Shown here: in pieces, positions 1 through 5,030 of the stretch | Layout: each line of letters starts with the position of its first letter | How positions within the stretch are numbered: position 1 is the stretch's first letter | Assembly: GCA_030043175.1 (NCBI GenBank) | Contig: JASHYD010000568.1 | Location: forward strand, 1-5,064 | DNA length: 5,064 nucleotides | From: Xanthobacteraceae bacterium | GTDB taxonomy: Bacteria; Pseudomonadota; Alphaproteobacteria; Rhizobiales; Xanthobacteraceae | Reading direction: 5' to 3' | Notes under the pieces: generated by a model | Databases searched by the model: none | What the model saw: the letters and a program-made list of their open reading frames with translations, nothing else | What the model was told of the DNA's origin: nothing | Translations under genes and position numbers: made by a program

Positions 1-468
1 TCTTCGGATCAGACCCTTGTCGCATTTTCACGTTTGTCGTCTATTTGCTCTTGCTCAGCTTGCTCTCACGGCGGCCCATCGATGTGCTTGGTGGCCTGCC
101 TTCGAAGTGCCGTCGATGGAGCCTGGGGCGCGACTGCCGGAACTGTCAAACTTCTGCTGCCTCCCCGGCAGAGCCGGGGGATCTCCCTGGTTATTAGTTG
201 AGCATGAAGCTAATGTTCGAGAATGGCCGCCTTGCAATGTTGGGTGGAGCGCAGCACTGGAACTGTACAACCCTCGGCGAGGGACCTGATGGCGGAGGGT
301 GACCGCAACCGGCGGCGAGCTCACGATCTCTCAGGTGCGAGCGGGCGGCGGCCACGAGCCACAGACCTTGCGACGGCACGCGGTCGAGCATATTGGCAAT
401 TAGCCCAAATGCCTCATTGATGTTAAGCAAGAGCTGGGTCACGGCACGGGCGGAATTGTGGTGCGAAG
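1..468. other. Stretch without a supported gene upstream of the dehydratase
   Basis: The open frames here (17-289 and 223-420 on plus, 55-324 and 194-481 on minus) overlap one another, have no convincing ribosome binding site, and encode compositions rich in Arg, Ser, Pro and Cys that resemble no family I know. The only clear structure is a GC hairpin at 163-179. The stretch may hold the promoter of the dehydratase or the eroded tail of an insertion sequence, but nothing in it proves either. Confidence 0.5.
163..179. repeat. Short perfect GC hairpin
   Basis: CCCCGGC, loop AGA, GCCGGGG: a perfect 7-bp inverted repeat with a 3-base loop. No T-run follows on either strand, so it is not a canonical Rho-independent terminator. 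It could be part of an old mobile-element end. Confidence 0.5.
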
Positions 469-1413
469 TTGAGCTTGTCAAACACCATCAACGTGGAGCG
501 CATCGCGCTTTGCGAAAAGCTCATCCGCCCTTATGTTCGACGCACGCCCGTTATCGAGATTGACGCTGTCGATTTCGGAATCAGTGCAAGCAGGCTCTAT
601 TTAAAACTTGAGCTCTTGCAGCACTCCGGTTCCTTCAAGGCCCGCGGCGCCTTCGCCAATCTGCTGACGCGTCCCATCCCGCCGGCAGGCGTCGTCGCGG
701 CGTCCGGCGGAAATCACGGAGTAGCCGTCGCCTACGCGGCCATGCGGCTGAAAGTGCCTGCGAAGATCTTCGTTCCCACCGTCTCGTCTCTGGCAAAGGT
801 TATGCGCATACGGGCCTATGGCGCAGATCTCGTGGTCGAAGGCGATCGCTATGCGGATGCTTTGGCCTTGAGCGAGGCATGGGCACGGGACCAAACCTCC
901 ATGCAGGTTCACGCATTCGATCAGGATGAAACCATGCTGGGCCAGGGTACGATCGGCGCCGAGCTTGATGGACAGCTTACCGACATCGATACGCTGCTCG
1001 TGTCCGTTGGCGGGGGTGGGCTGATCGCAGGGATCGCCGCTTGGTACGCCCGGCGAGTTAGAGTAATCGGTGTTGAGCCGACGGCATCGCCGACTCTCAC
1101 GAAGGCCTTTGAGGCTGGACATCCCGTCGACGCGGAGACTGGCGGTGTGGCGGCAGATTCACTGTCCCCGCGCCGTATTGGCGATCGCGTGTTTCCCATT
1201 GCCAAGGCTTATGTGCACGATGTGATACTTGTTGCGGATGAGGCAATCATCGAATCGCAGAAGGCCCTCTGGGAAACATTGCGGATTGTCGCCGAACCAG
1301 GGGGAGCGGCCGCGTTTGCCGCGCTCTTGTCAGGAACTTATTTGCCAAGGAATGGAGAGCGCGTCGGGGTCATCATCAGCGGCGGCAATACGACTGCCGT
1401 CAAGTTCGGCTGA
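469..1413 (+). CDS. Threonine/serine dehydratase, PLP-dependent (fold type II)
   Basis: Predicted cytoplasmic enzyme that deaminates L-threonine and/or L-serine to 2-oxobutanoate or pyruvate plus ammonium, using pyridoxal phosphate. The 314-residue protein shows the family motifs in order: SGSFKARG at 53-60 with K57 as the Schiff-base lysine, SGGNHG at 79-84, GQGTIGAEL at 158-166, the glycine loop GGGGL at 181-185 that grips the cofactor phosphate, EPGGAAAFAAL at 276-286, and SGGN at 304-307. There is no C-terminal ACT domain, so it resembles short catabolic dehydratases and serine racemase-like enzymes rather than feedback-controlled biosynthetic IlvA. Length is normal for the short type. 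The start is uncertain: no in-frame ATG exists after the stop at 424, and TTG 469, TTG 475 and GTG 493 all lack a good Shine-Dalgarno. TTG 469 gives a family-like N-terminus. Exact substrate (threonine, serine, hydroxyaspartate, or an ectoine-derived amino acid as in EutB) cannot be told from sequence. It stands alone, with no operon partner in the window. Confidence 0.93.
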   Translation: MSLSNTINVERIALCEKLIRPYVRRTPVIEIDAVDFGISASRLYLKLELLQHSGSFKARGAFANLLTRPIPPAGVVAASGGNHGVAVAYAAMRLKVPAKIFVPTVSSLAKVMRIRAYGADLVVEGDRYADALALSEAWARDQTSMQVHAFDQDETMLGQGTIGAELDGQLTDIDTLLVSVGGGGLIAGIAAWYARRVRVIGVEPTASPTLTKAFEAGHPVDAETGGVAADSLSPRRIGDRVFPIAKAYVHDVILVADEAIIESQKALWETLRIVAEPGGAAAFAALLSGTYLPRNGERVGVIISGGNTTAVKFG

Positions 1414-1809
1414 AAAGTTGGCAATGCTTGGTTTGGGATTCGTTAAGGCCCGATGCAGGTTGAAATAACAACGACTTTGTCGCTTTTGGCCGGCATCGTA
1501 GAATGTACTTGTTTCGTCTCACGCGAACTTGCGATAGGCGGCCTGCTTCTTGCACTCTGCTTCTGTGTCGGCGCCCGATCGTCGTGGAAACGCAAAGAGC
1601 ACTGTTCACGGCTTGGCTCCGAATTATGCGCCGACCGAGACCTCAGCCCTCGCGGGACGCCGCGCATCACTCGGGGGTAAAATCCTCTCAGGGCGTCGGA
1701 TCCTACCTTCCCCTAGCGCAGGCGGTTAGCATTGCCCCGATCACTTCGGCGGGACGTGACTTCGAGCAGAAGTTCGTGGCCGGTAGGTCCAGGCCTCCGG
1801 GGATGGGGG
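1414..1809. other. Stretch without a supported gene between the dehydratase and the small membrane gene
   Basis: I see no terminator, RNA gene or recognised coding region. A plus frame at 1453-1680 (75 codons) begins with ATG after AAGG four bases upstream, and has one hydrophobic run (LAIGGLLLALCFCVGA). Its second half is basic and low in structure, so I do not call it a gene. The plus frame at 1503-1883 overlaps the 3' end of the minus-strand gene that stops at 1810 and looks spurious. Confidence 0.5.
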
Positions 1810-2010
1810 CTATCCTGCCGCCGCGAGAAAGTCCGCAAAATCTGCGCTGCCGACACAGGCCACAACCAGAGCGGTCACCATGAGGCCGGTTAAGGCCCAG
1901 AGGCAAACGACGATAAAGTCGGCCGGTACCGCCGCGACCTTGCAAACGGAACCGATGATGAGGCGCTTTGCCTTAGTACGGGTGTCCTCGGCGTAAGGAA
2001 GTGTGGTCAT
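1810..2010 (-). CDS. Small single-span membrane protein of unknown function (66 aa)
   Basis: A 66-residue protein with a hydrophilic basic N-terminus (residues 1-28, containing RTKAKR), one hydrophobic span at about 31-54 (FIVVCLWALTGLMVTALVV) and a short acidic/alanine tail ending AAAG. With the positive residues before the span, an N-in, C-out topology is likely. The start is well supported: ATG at 2010-2008 has AGGAA eight bases upstream (2023-2019). I do not recognise a named family, though it resembles short hypothetical proteins of Bradyrhizobium; that impression is from memory. It is monocistronic here. Its upstream region holds the 44-bp repeat (2064-2107) with a perfect TGTGA-N6-TCACA palindrome centred about 90 bases before the start, which suggests control by a CRP/FNR-type regulator. 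No function can be assigned. Confidence 0.7.
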   Translation of the reverse strand: MTTLPYAEDTRTKAKRLIIGSVCKVAAVPADFIVVCLWALTGLMVTALVVACVGSADFADFLAAAG

Positions 2011-2063
2011 GATGTTGGTTCCTGCTTTGTTAAGTCAGTTCACTCGTGGATTGTCGAACGACT

Positions 2064-2107
2064 GCATTGTGTTGGTGCAAACGCGCGATGTCTGTGAAGG
2101 CGTTCAC
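2064..2107 (-). repeat. 44-bp intergenic repeat, copy 1
   Basis: Matches 4088-4131 at 38 of 44 positions with no gap. Weaker similarity continues toward the gene (to about 2024, versus about 4051 in copy 2). Both copies have the same orientation relative to the minus-strand gene they precede. Differences are not concentrated at third codon positions in any frame, so conservation looks like DNA rather than protein. Confidence 0.8.
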
Positions 2108-2108
2108 A
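2093..2108. promoter_or_regulatory. Candidate CRP/FNR-type operator TGTGA-N6-TCACA
   Basis: TGTGAAGGCGTTCACA is a perfect match to the two-half-site pattern TGTGA-N6-TCACA known for Crp. It lies inside the 44-bp repeat, about 90 bases before the ATG of the 66-residue membrane protein. It does not match the rhizobial FixK pattern TTGAT-N4-ATCAA. Binding, and by which regulator, is inference. Confidence 0.4.
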
Positions 2109-2214
2109 TGGAGTTGCTTTGAATTGGCTCCTTTGGATGCCACCCTTGCGGCGTGCTTCACTGGCACTTTTGAAATCGTTGCGGCCGAGTAGCCAGAGTG
2201 GTCGCTGAAAAAGA

Positions 2215-2371
2215 AGGAGACCCAATTTTGCCCCTCTCAGATTTCTCAGCTCACTGCAGGTGGAATAATTCCGAGCCACCCTGATACGCTTGATTGGTCG
2301 CCTTCTAAAGAAATTCAGTCCCGAAGAATGCGGGAATTTTCTGAGCCACGCTGGCTACGCTTGTTAACAAA
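2215..2371 (-). mobile_element. IS21-family-like terminal remnant
   Basis: Two imperfect direct repeats lie about 70 bases apart (2259-2292 and 2330-2363). They share GGAAT, GAGCCAC, a CTG just after it, and ACGCTTG. On the minus strand they read GTGGCTCAGAAAATTCCCGC and GTGGCTCGGAATTATTCC. IS21-family elements carry such multiple repeats at their ends, and the adjoining text around 2219-2250 (minus strand GGGGCAAAATTGGGTCTCC) resembles the non-coding end of rhizobial IS21 elements as I remember them. The outer tip would be the TGTTAACA at about 2362-2369, and the truncated transporter begins directly beyond it. No istA or istB coding sequence remains. The inner boundary is a guess. Confidence 0.5.
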
Positions 2372-2665
2372 CATGACCGGAATCCGCTCTATCTATTGTG
2401 GTCGATCATCGCGACCCTCGGGGGCGCGTCGGTCCTGACCTCTGCGCTCATCGCGGAATATTTCCCGCCGGCAATGATTGGCAAGGCCAATGCGGCGCTC
2501 AGCACCTGCCACATCGCTGGGGCTTTCACGCTGCAATGCGCGATCGGCTTCCTGATCGATCGCTGGGCCGGACACGCTGGGCATTACCCGCCGATCGCCT
2601 ATCGCGCGGCATTTGCGTTCGTCGTCGTGTTGCAGATCGCGGCACTCGCCTGGTTTGCGGGATTT
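2372..2665 (+). pseudogene. MFS transporter, C-terminal fragment
   Basis: Reading from the codons for NPLYLLWSIIA onward, the frame encodes the last three membrane spans of a major facilitator superfamily transporter: about LLWSIIATLGGASVLTSALI, then CHIAGAFTLQCAIGFLI, then AAFAFVVVLQIAALAWFAGF. Between them are the loops EYFPPAMIGKANAAL and HYPPIAYRAAFA, typical of the final helices of MFS proteins in rhizobia. A full transporter has about 400 residues in 12 spans; fewer than 100 remain. An in-frame stop lies at 2342-2344 inside the IS21-like remnant, so nothing upstream belongs to the gene. The usual stop after the last span is absent and the frame continues into the next ORF. A TTG at 2396 could start translation of the remnant, but no good ribosome binding site is present and a three-span remnant should not transport. 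Confidence 0.8.
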
Positions 2666-2728
2666 GATCGCATGTTGGCGAAAATCATGGCGCCACTCCT
2701 GCGCACGACCCAGAGAACGGGTGACACC

Positions 2729-2935
2729 ATGGCCTCGAAGGGCGCGCAGTTCGGCTTCTTCTCCGAATTCCTCGCCGCGATGCACGAATCGCGGCGCTGC
2801 CAGGCCGCACGGGAAATCCGCCGTTTCGAGCAGCTCGTTCTCGAGGCGCGAGCCTGCCCGTGCGCGCCAGGCGCACAGGCAGCCCGAGGACCGCCCGATT
2901 CCTGCCCGGCCGCCGTGGCGTGCCAAGCGCGCTAG
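2729..2935 (+). CDS. Small helical protein of unknown function (68 aa), in frame with the MFS remnant
   Basis: From ATG 2729 the frame gives 68 residues. The first 40 look like a genuine protein: MASKGAQFGF, then an amphipathic charged helix with FSEFLAAMHESRRCQAAREI. Short Bradyrhizobium proteins of this type exist to my recollection, but I cannot name a family. The last 28 residues are rich in Ala, Pro and Cys and may reflect a frameshift after codon 40. Upstream is only a weak GGGTGA five bases before the ATG. Odd: the ORF is in the same frame as the MFS fragment, with no stop between, so a fused product of about 180 residues from TTG 2396 is formally possible. It is followed by an imperfect hairpin at 2923-2944. 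Separate gene is my preferred reading, with modest confidence. Confidence 0.45.
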   Translation: MASKGAQFGFFSEFLAAMHESRRCQAAREIRRFEQLVLEARACPCAPGAQAARGPPDSCPAAVACQAR

Positions 2936-2944
2936 CACGCTTGG
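2923..2944 (+). repeat. Inverted repeat over the stop codon of the 68-aa ORF
   Basis: CCAAGCG pairs with CGCTTGG, with a central GCTAGC that extends the stem after one C/A mismatch. It spans the TAG stop at 2933-2935. No T-run follows, so termination is doubtful. Confidence 0.4.
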
Positions 2945-3020
2945 GCAGGCTTGGCTTGCGTTCGCTCGCTGGATCGCCAAGCCGAGTGCGCGGCAAATCG
3001 GAGGAAAGCAGTCATCATGA

Positions 3021-3231
3021 ATGGCAACATTTGGCTGCAGGACCGGACACCATCACCAGAAAAACGGGCTGCTTGCGGTGATCCAGCAGTGGGTGCCCAA
3101 GGCCATTTGCGAGGGCACTCCTTGTTGGTCTCCTCCTCGCCCTGTTGGCCATGAACGTCCTCGGGGCAGTCATGGTCGTATCGGCTCAGCAACCTCATGA
3201 AACCTCGATACACAGGCTTGCCGCTGATTAA
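3021..3231 (+). pseudogene. Small membrane protein gene with a single +1 frameshift
   Basis: A strong GGAGGAAA (3000-3007) precedes ATG 3017 and ATG 3021. From 3021 the frame reads MATFGCRTGHHHQKNGLLAV then IQQWVPKAICEG, and loses sense near 3114. One base later, from 3118, the next frame reads LLVGLLLALLAMNVLGAVMV, a clean membrane span, then VSAQQPHETSIHRLAAD and TAA at 3229-3231. Removing one G from GGG at 3113-3115 joins the parts into a continuous protein of about 69 residues with a cytoplasmic N-terminus and one span near residues 34-56. The alternative start at 3017 is better spaced from the Shine-Dalgarno but gives a 45-residue frame without such features. I do not recognise the family. 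It could be a true pseudogene, a sequencing error, or (less likely) a programmed shift. Confidence 0.5.
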
Positions 3232-3539
3232 TATGTGCCGAAGACCGGCACGTAAGCCACCTATAAAGGCGCCATCGTCTATCGGTGCGCCCCTCGTACA
3301 TGCGCTGACGTTCTGCAGCTTGCGTTCGTCGTGAAAACACGCGGTCGGGTTGCCCGCGTGTTTTCATGGTCACTGCCGAGCGCCCGCTGCTAACCGATCC
3401 CCACCGAAGCGCCTGGCAAAGGCCTCCGCATGTTCCGGCCTAGCGGGCTCGCGGCCCTGACGTTGCCTGCGGAGAGTTTACGACCATATCCTTCGGACGC
3501 GCGCGTTGGGGTTTCTTGAATCTCTCGCATGTATCTCCC
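3232..3539. other. Intergenic stretch between convergent genes
   Basis: Contains two hairpins: GTGCCG, loop AAGAC, CGGCAC at 3235-3251 directly after the stop of the frameshifted gene, and the strong terminator at 3332-3366. I see no supported gene. The 80 to 100 bases before the terminator could encode a small RNA, but I see no clear promoter. From 3367 to 3539 I see nothing recognisable. Confidence 0.5.
3332..3366. terminator. Bidirectional Rho-independent terminator
   Basis: TGAAAACACGCGG (3332-3344) pairs perfectly over 13 bp with CCGCGTGTTTTCA (3354-3366) around a 9-base loop. AAAA in the left arm and TTTT in the right arm place a T-run after the GC stem on both strands. It lies between the plus-strand genes ending at 3231 and the minus-strand gene ending at 3540, so it can end transcription from both sides. 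Confidence 0.85.
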
Positions 3540-3923
3540 TTAGATCCCGTATTCCTTGACGCTCAATAGTGAGAAATAAACCGACGGACGCACCGGGAGG
3601 ATGCCGTTCTCGGTTTCGATACCGATCACTAGGACGCGGACGATCTCGAACGCGCTGTCACCGTGCCGGACTATTCCGAGTCTGGTGCCGCGCATGTATG
3701 CGAGGTTCTCGATCACGCACGCGCTGGGATTTTGCTGTTCGGCGTTGACAACCCGGATAGCGTCCTGCGCGTCGCCCGTGAACACGGCCGCGAAGCGTTC
3801 CACCTGCGCCTGCGTGTCACAGACAAGGCTTGTGTCTACCTGATACTCCGAAGCTCGCACCGGCGCAGAGAGCAGGCAGGCGAGCAGCGCGAGCAACAGC
3901 ACGAAGCGGATTACGAAGCTCAT
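3540..3923 (-). CDS. Exported (periplasmic) protein of unknown function, 127 aa
   Basis: The N-terminus is a classic Sec signal peptide: MSFVIRF, a hydrophobic core of about 13 residues (VLLLALLACLLSA), then PVRA with likely cleavage after A24. The mature part is about 103 residues, mixed alpha/beta in appearance, with exactly two cysteines (C35 in SLVCD, C69 in SACVIEN) that could form a disulfide in the periplasm. I associate this type with Bradyrhizobium hypothetical proteins but know no function. ATG 3923 is the start: AGGAGG (3934-3929) is five bases away, whereas a TTG one codon earlier would leave only two. The ATG overlaps the TGA of the 22-codon ORF upstream (TGATG), and the Shine-Dalgarno lies inside that ORF, so translation is probably coupled. 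The 44-bp repeat at 4088-4131 lies upstream of the pair. The bidirectional terminator at 3332-3366 is the likely end of the transcript. Confidence 0.82.
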   Translation of the reverse strand: MSFVIRFVLLLALLACLLSAPVRASEYQVDTSLVCDTQAQVERFAAVFTGDAQDAIRVVNAEQQNPSACVIENLAYMRGTRLGIVRHGDSAFEIVRVLVIGIETENGILPVRPSVYFSLLSVKEYGI

Positions 3924-3991
3924 CAAACCCTCCTCTCATCGGGGTTGATCTTTCCCTTGAAGTCCGACAAAAACAGATCATATGCGGCCAT
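3923..3991 (-). CDS. 22-residue leader ORF coupled to the exported protein
   Basis: Encodes MAAYDLFLSDFKGKINPDER followed by RV. It begins at ATG 3991, eight bases after GGAG in TTGAGGAGAG; another in-frame ATG at 3997 would be only two bases from that site. The stop TGA shares its last base with the ATG of the exported-protein gene. It is hydrophilic with no membrane span or run of one amino acid, so it is not an amino-acid attenuator of the usual kind. It may be a small protein in its own right, or serve to deliver ribosomes to the next start. It could also be chance: it is too short for composition to prove coding. Confidence 0.5.
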   Translation of the reverse strand: MAAYDLFLSDFKGKINPDERRV

Positions 3992-4087
3992 GGCCATCTC
4001 TCCTCAATATCCGGTTGTCGTTTAAGATCCGTCGTCCACCGACCGAGATCGCGTTGCTATGAGTCGTTCCCTCTTGATCGAATGCCG

Positions 4088-4131
4088 GCATTGTGTTGAT
4101 GCGAACGCGGCACGTCTGTGAAGGCGCTCAC
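4088..4131 (-). repeat. 44-bp intergenic repeat, copy 2
   Basis: Ungapped partner of 2064-2107 (38 of 44 identical). Looser similarity extends to about 4051. It precedes the 22-codon ORF and the exported-protein gene, about 97 bases before ATG 3991, in the same relative orientation as copy 1. Confidence 0.8.
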
Positions 4132-4132
4132 G
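4117..4132. promoter_or_regulatory. Candidate CRP/FNR-type operator, one mismatch
   Basis: TGTGAAGGCGCTCACG matches TGTGA-N6-TCACA except for the last base. It sits at the same place in repeat copy 2 as the perfect site in copy 1. Its centre is about 133 bases before ATG 3991. Regulator unknown. Confidence 0.35.
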
Positions 4133-4520
4133 TTCTCAGTCGCCGGAGGCACCGCACTTGTTCAAGCCTGATCGCTGAAGAGAAAAACCGCCTGACATCA
4201 CCGCCCGCTCCTTAGTAGTGGCATAGTGGCCATGGCACGACTTTATCTATGTATTTGGACAGACAAGAGCGAGTAAGTAGCCTTGACCGATATCCTGTTC
4301 ACGATCCTTTTTGTTAATGGAAGAGTGACGATGAGTTAACAAGAGTTTAATTCTCAGCAGAACTGTACGCGGGGGCTGAAGTAAAAAAGCAATTGGAACC
4401 ATGCGCTAAGAGTTATTCAACTCCGTCACTGTTTTCGTCCACATTTTGTGTGCCTAAAGGATAAGATAAAAACGGACCTGAGGAGACTTTGCCCTCATCC
4501 TACTATTGAACAGCGGGGGG

Positions 4521-4567
4521 TGCACATCGCATCAAGACTTAACGGCGTTCGACTGGGCGACTTATAA
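4521..4567 (+). repeat. Possible diverged third copy of the intergenic repeat
   Basis: On the plus strand, TCGCATCAA (4527-4535) is identical to nine bases of copy 2 (minus strand, 4104-4096). After 7 bases (8 in copy 2) comes CGGCGTTCGA, 9 of 10 identical to CGGCATTCGA of copy 2, then CGACTTATAA resembling CGACTCATAG. The palindromic operator part is absent. It lies about 150 to 190 bases upstream of the ORF at 4719, in the same orientation relative to that gene as the other copies are to theirs. Similarity could be chance. Confidence 0.3.
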
Positions 4568-4718
4568 GAGACCCCTGCCACCATCCGCCCTTCATGCATT
4601 GTTCCCATTCCCAATCGCAAGACTTCCGCCGCAAAAAAGTACACCGCTGCCGCGTGACGACGTATTGATGGGCGGCCGCCTGACGACCGTCAAACGCAAT
4701 AAGAACAAGGAGGTTCTC

Positions 4719-5030
4719 ATGATCAAGAGTGCCGTTTGTGCTGCAATCGGGGTTGCCCCGATCTCCTCGATAGCCTTGGCCCCGACGTACGGCTTTCCTG
4801 CGTCCGGCTCTTCCCGAGATTCATCTTGTAGCGGCTCTTTCACTGCAGGGTCTAGGGAACGGGCCCCACCAAGCTGCTGGCGACAGGGCGGTGACCGGCC
4901 GCAAAGGCGAAATCACCCGCGGCGATCTCAAGCGCAAATGGCCGCATCACGTGGCGCTTCCGGCCGAAATATTTTGCGCTGCCGGTGTTCTCTCGGCGAC
5001 GCCGCTGACCTACCCCCTGCGGAGCGATGA
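4719..5030 (+). CDS. Signal-peptide ORF, probably a degraded gene
   Basis: ATG 4719 follows an excellent AAGGAGG (4707-4713). That ribosome binding site lies mostly in the loop of a small hairpin (AGAAC 4702-4706 with GTTCT 4713-4717). The first residues form a signal peptide, [21 protein letters not shown], with likely cleavage near residue 21. After about residue 30 the frame becomes rich in Ser, Arg, Pro and Cys and looks out of phase. From 4891 it overlaps a better coding frame one base on. In another frame [10 protein letters not shown] ends in TGA 4892-4894, which would overlap the GTG start of the next gene by the common GTGA arrangement. That hints that the original gene ended there and has since suffered frameshifts. 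I trust the start, not the 103-residue product. Confidence 0.4.
   Translation: MIKSAVCAAIGVAPISSIALAPTYGFPASGSSRDSSCSGSFTAGSRERAPPSCWRQGGDRPQRRNHPRRSQAQMAASRGASGRNILRCRCSLGDAADLPPAER

Larger units (their letters stand above)
3998..4718. other. Long gene-poor stretch with regulatory-looking repeats
   Basis: Holds repeat copy 2 (4088-4131), a possible diverged third copy (4521-4567) and, from about 4205 to 4480, sequence richer in A and T than its surroundings with several short A or T runs. That composition fits promoter-bearing DNA, but I find no convincing pair of -35 and -10 boxes, nod box or tts box. No reading frame here is supported: the plus frame opening at 4506 has no ribosome binding site, and becomes plausible only at ATG 4719. 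Confidence 0.5.

Noticed and set aside
601..1122. 173-codon open frame on the minus strand inside the dehydratase
   Set aside because: It lies wholly antisense to a gene with all motifs intact. Long antisense frames are expected opposite GC-rich coding DNA. The same holds for the minus frame at 921-1205.
1503..1883. 126-codon plus-strand frame
   Set aside because: No good ribosome binding site, an Arg/Pro/Ser-rich product, and overlap with the better supported minus-strand gene ending at 1810.
2040..2279. 79-codon minus-strand frame covering repeat copy 1
   Set aside because: It starts inside the IS21-like terminal repeat and runs through the intergenic repeat. Differences between repeat copies do not favour third codon positions, so it is not a conserved protein.
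2393..2980. 195-codon open frame on the minus strand
   Set aside because: Antisense to the MFS remnant and the 68-aa ORF. The product is rich in Arg, Gly and Glu without family resemblance, and there is no ribosome binding site of note.
3868..3881. Possible lipobox LLAC in the signal peptide of the exported protein
   Set aside because: The hydrophobic core continues past that cysteine, and a normal V-R-A cleavage site follows at residues 22-24, so an ordinary signal peptide fits better.
3663..4099. Plus-strand frames opposite the exported-protein gene (3601-3843, 3663-4025, 3830-4099)
   Set aside because: All are antisense shadows of the signal-peptide protein or of its upstream region, which has a strong start site on the minus strand.
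4233..4249. TGGCACG resembling the -24 part of a sigma-54 promoter
   Set aside because: The -12 part should read TTGC at the fixed spacing but is TATC. No NifA-type TGT-N10-ACA site was seen nearby.
4421..4445. Possible tts box (GTCA followed by TTTTCG) in the AT-richer region
   Set aside because: Only the first bases and TCG agree, with wrong spacing and no AAAGCT. No type III secretion gene follows.
4506..4718. Upstream extension of the ORF beginning at 4719
   Set aside because: No ribosome binding site precedes 4506 and the residues resemble no protein. The ATG at 4719 has both a strong ribosome binding site and a signal peptide directly after it.
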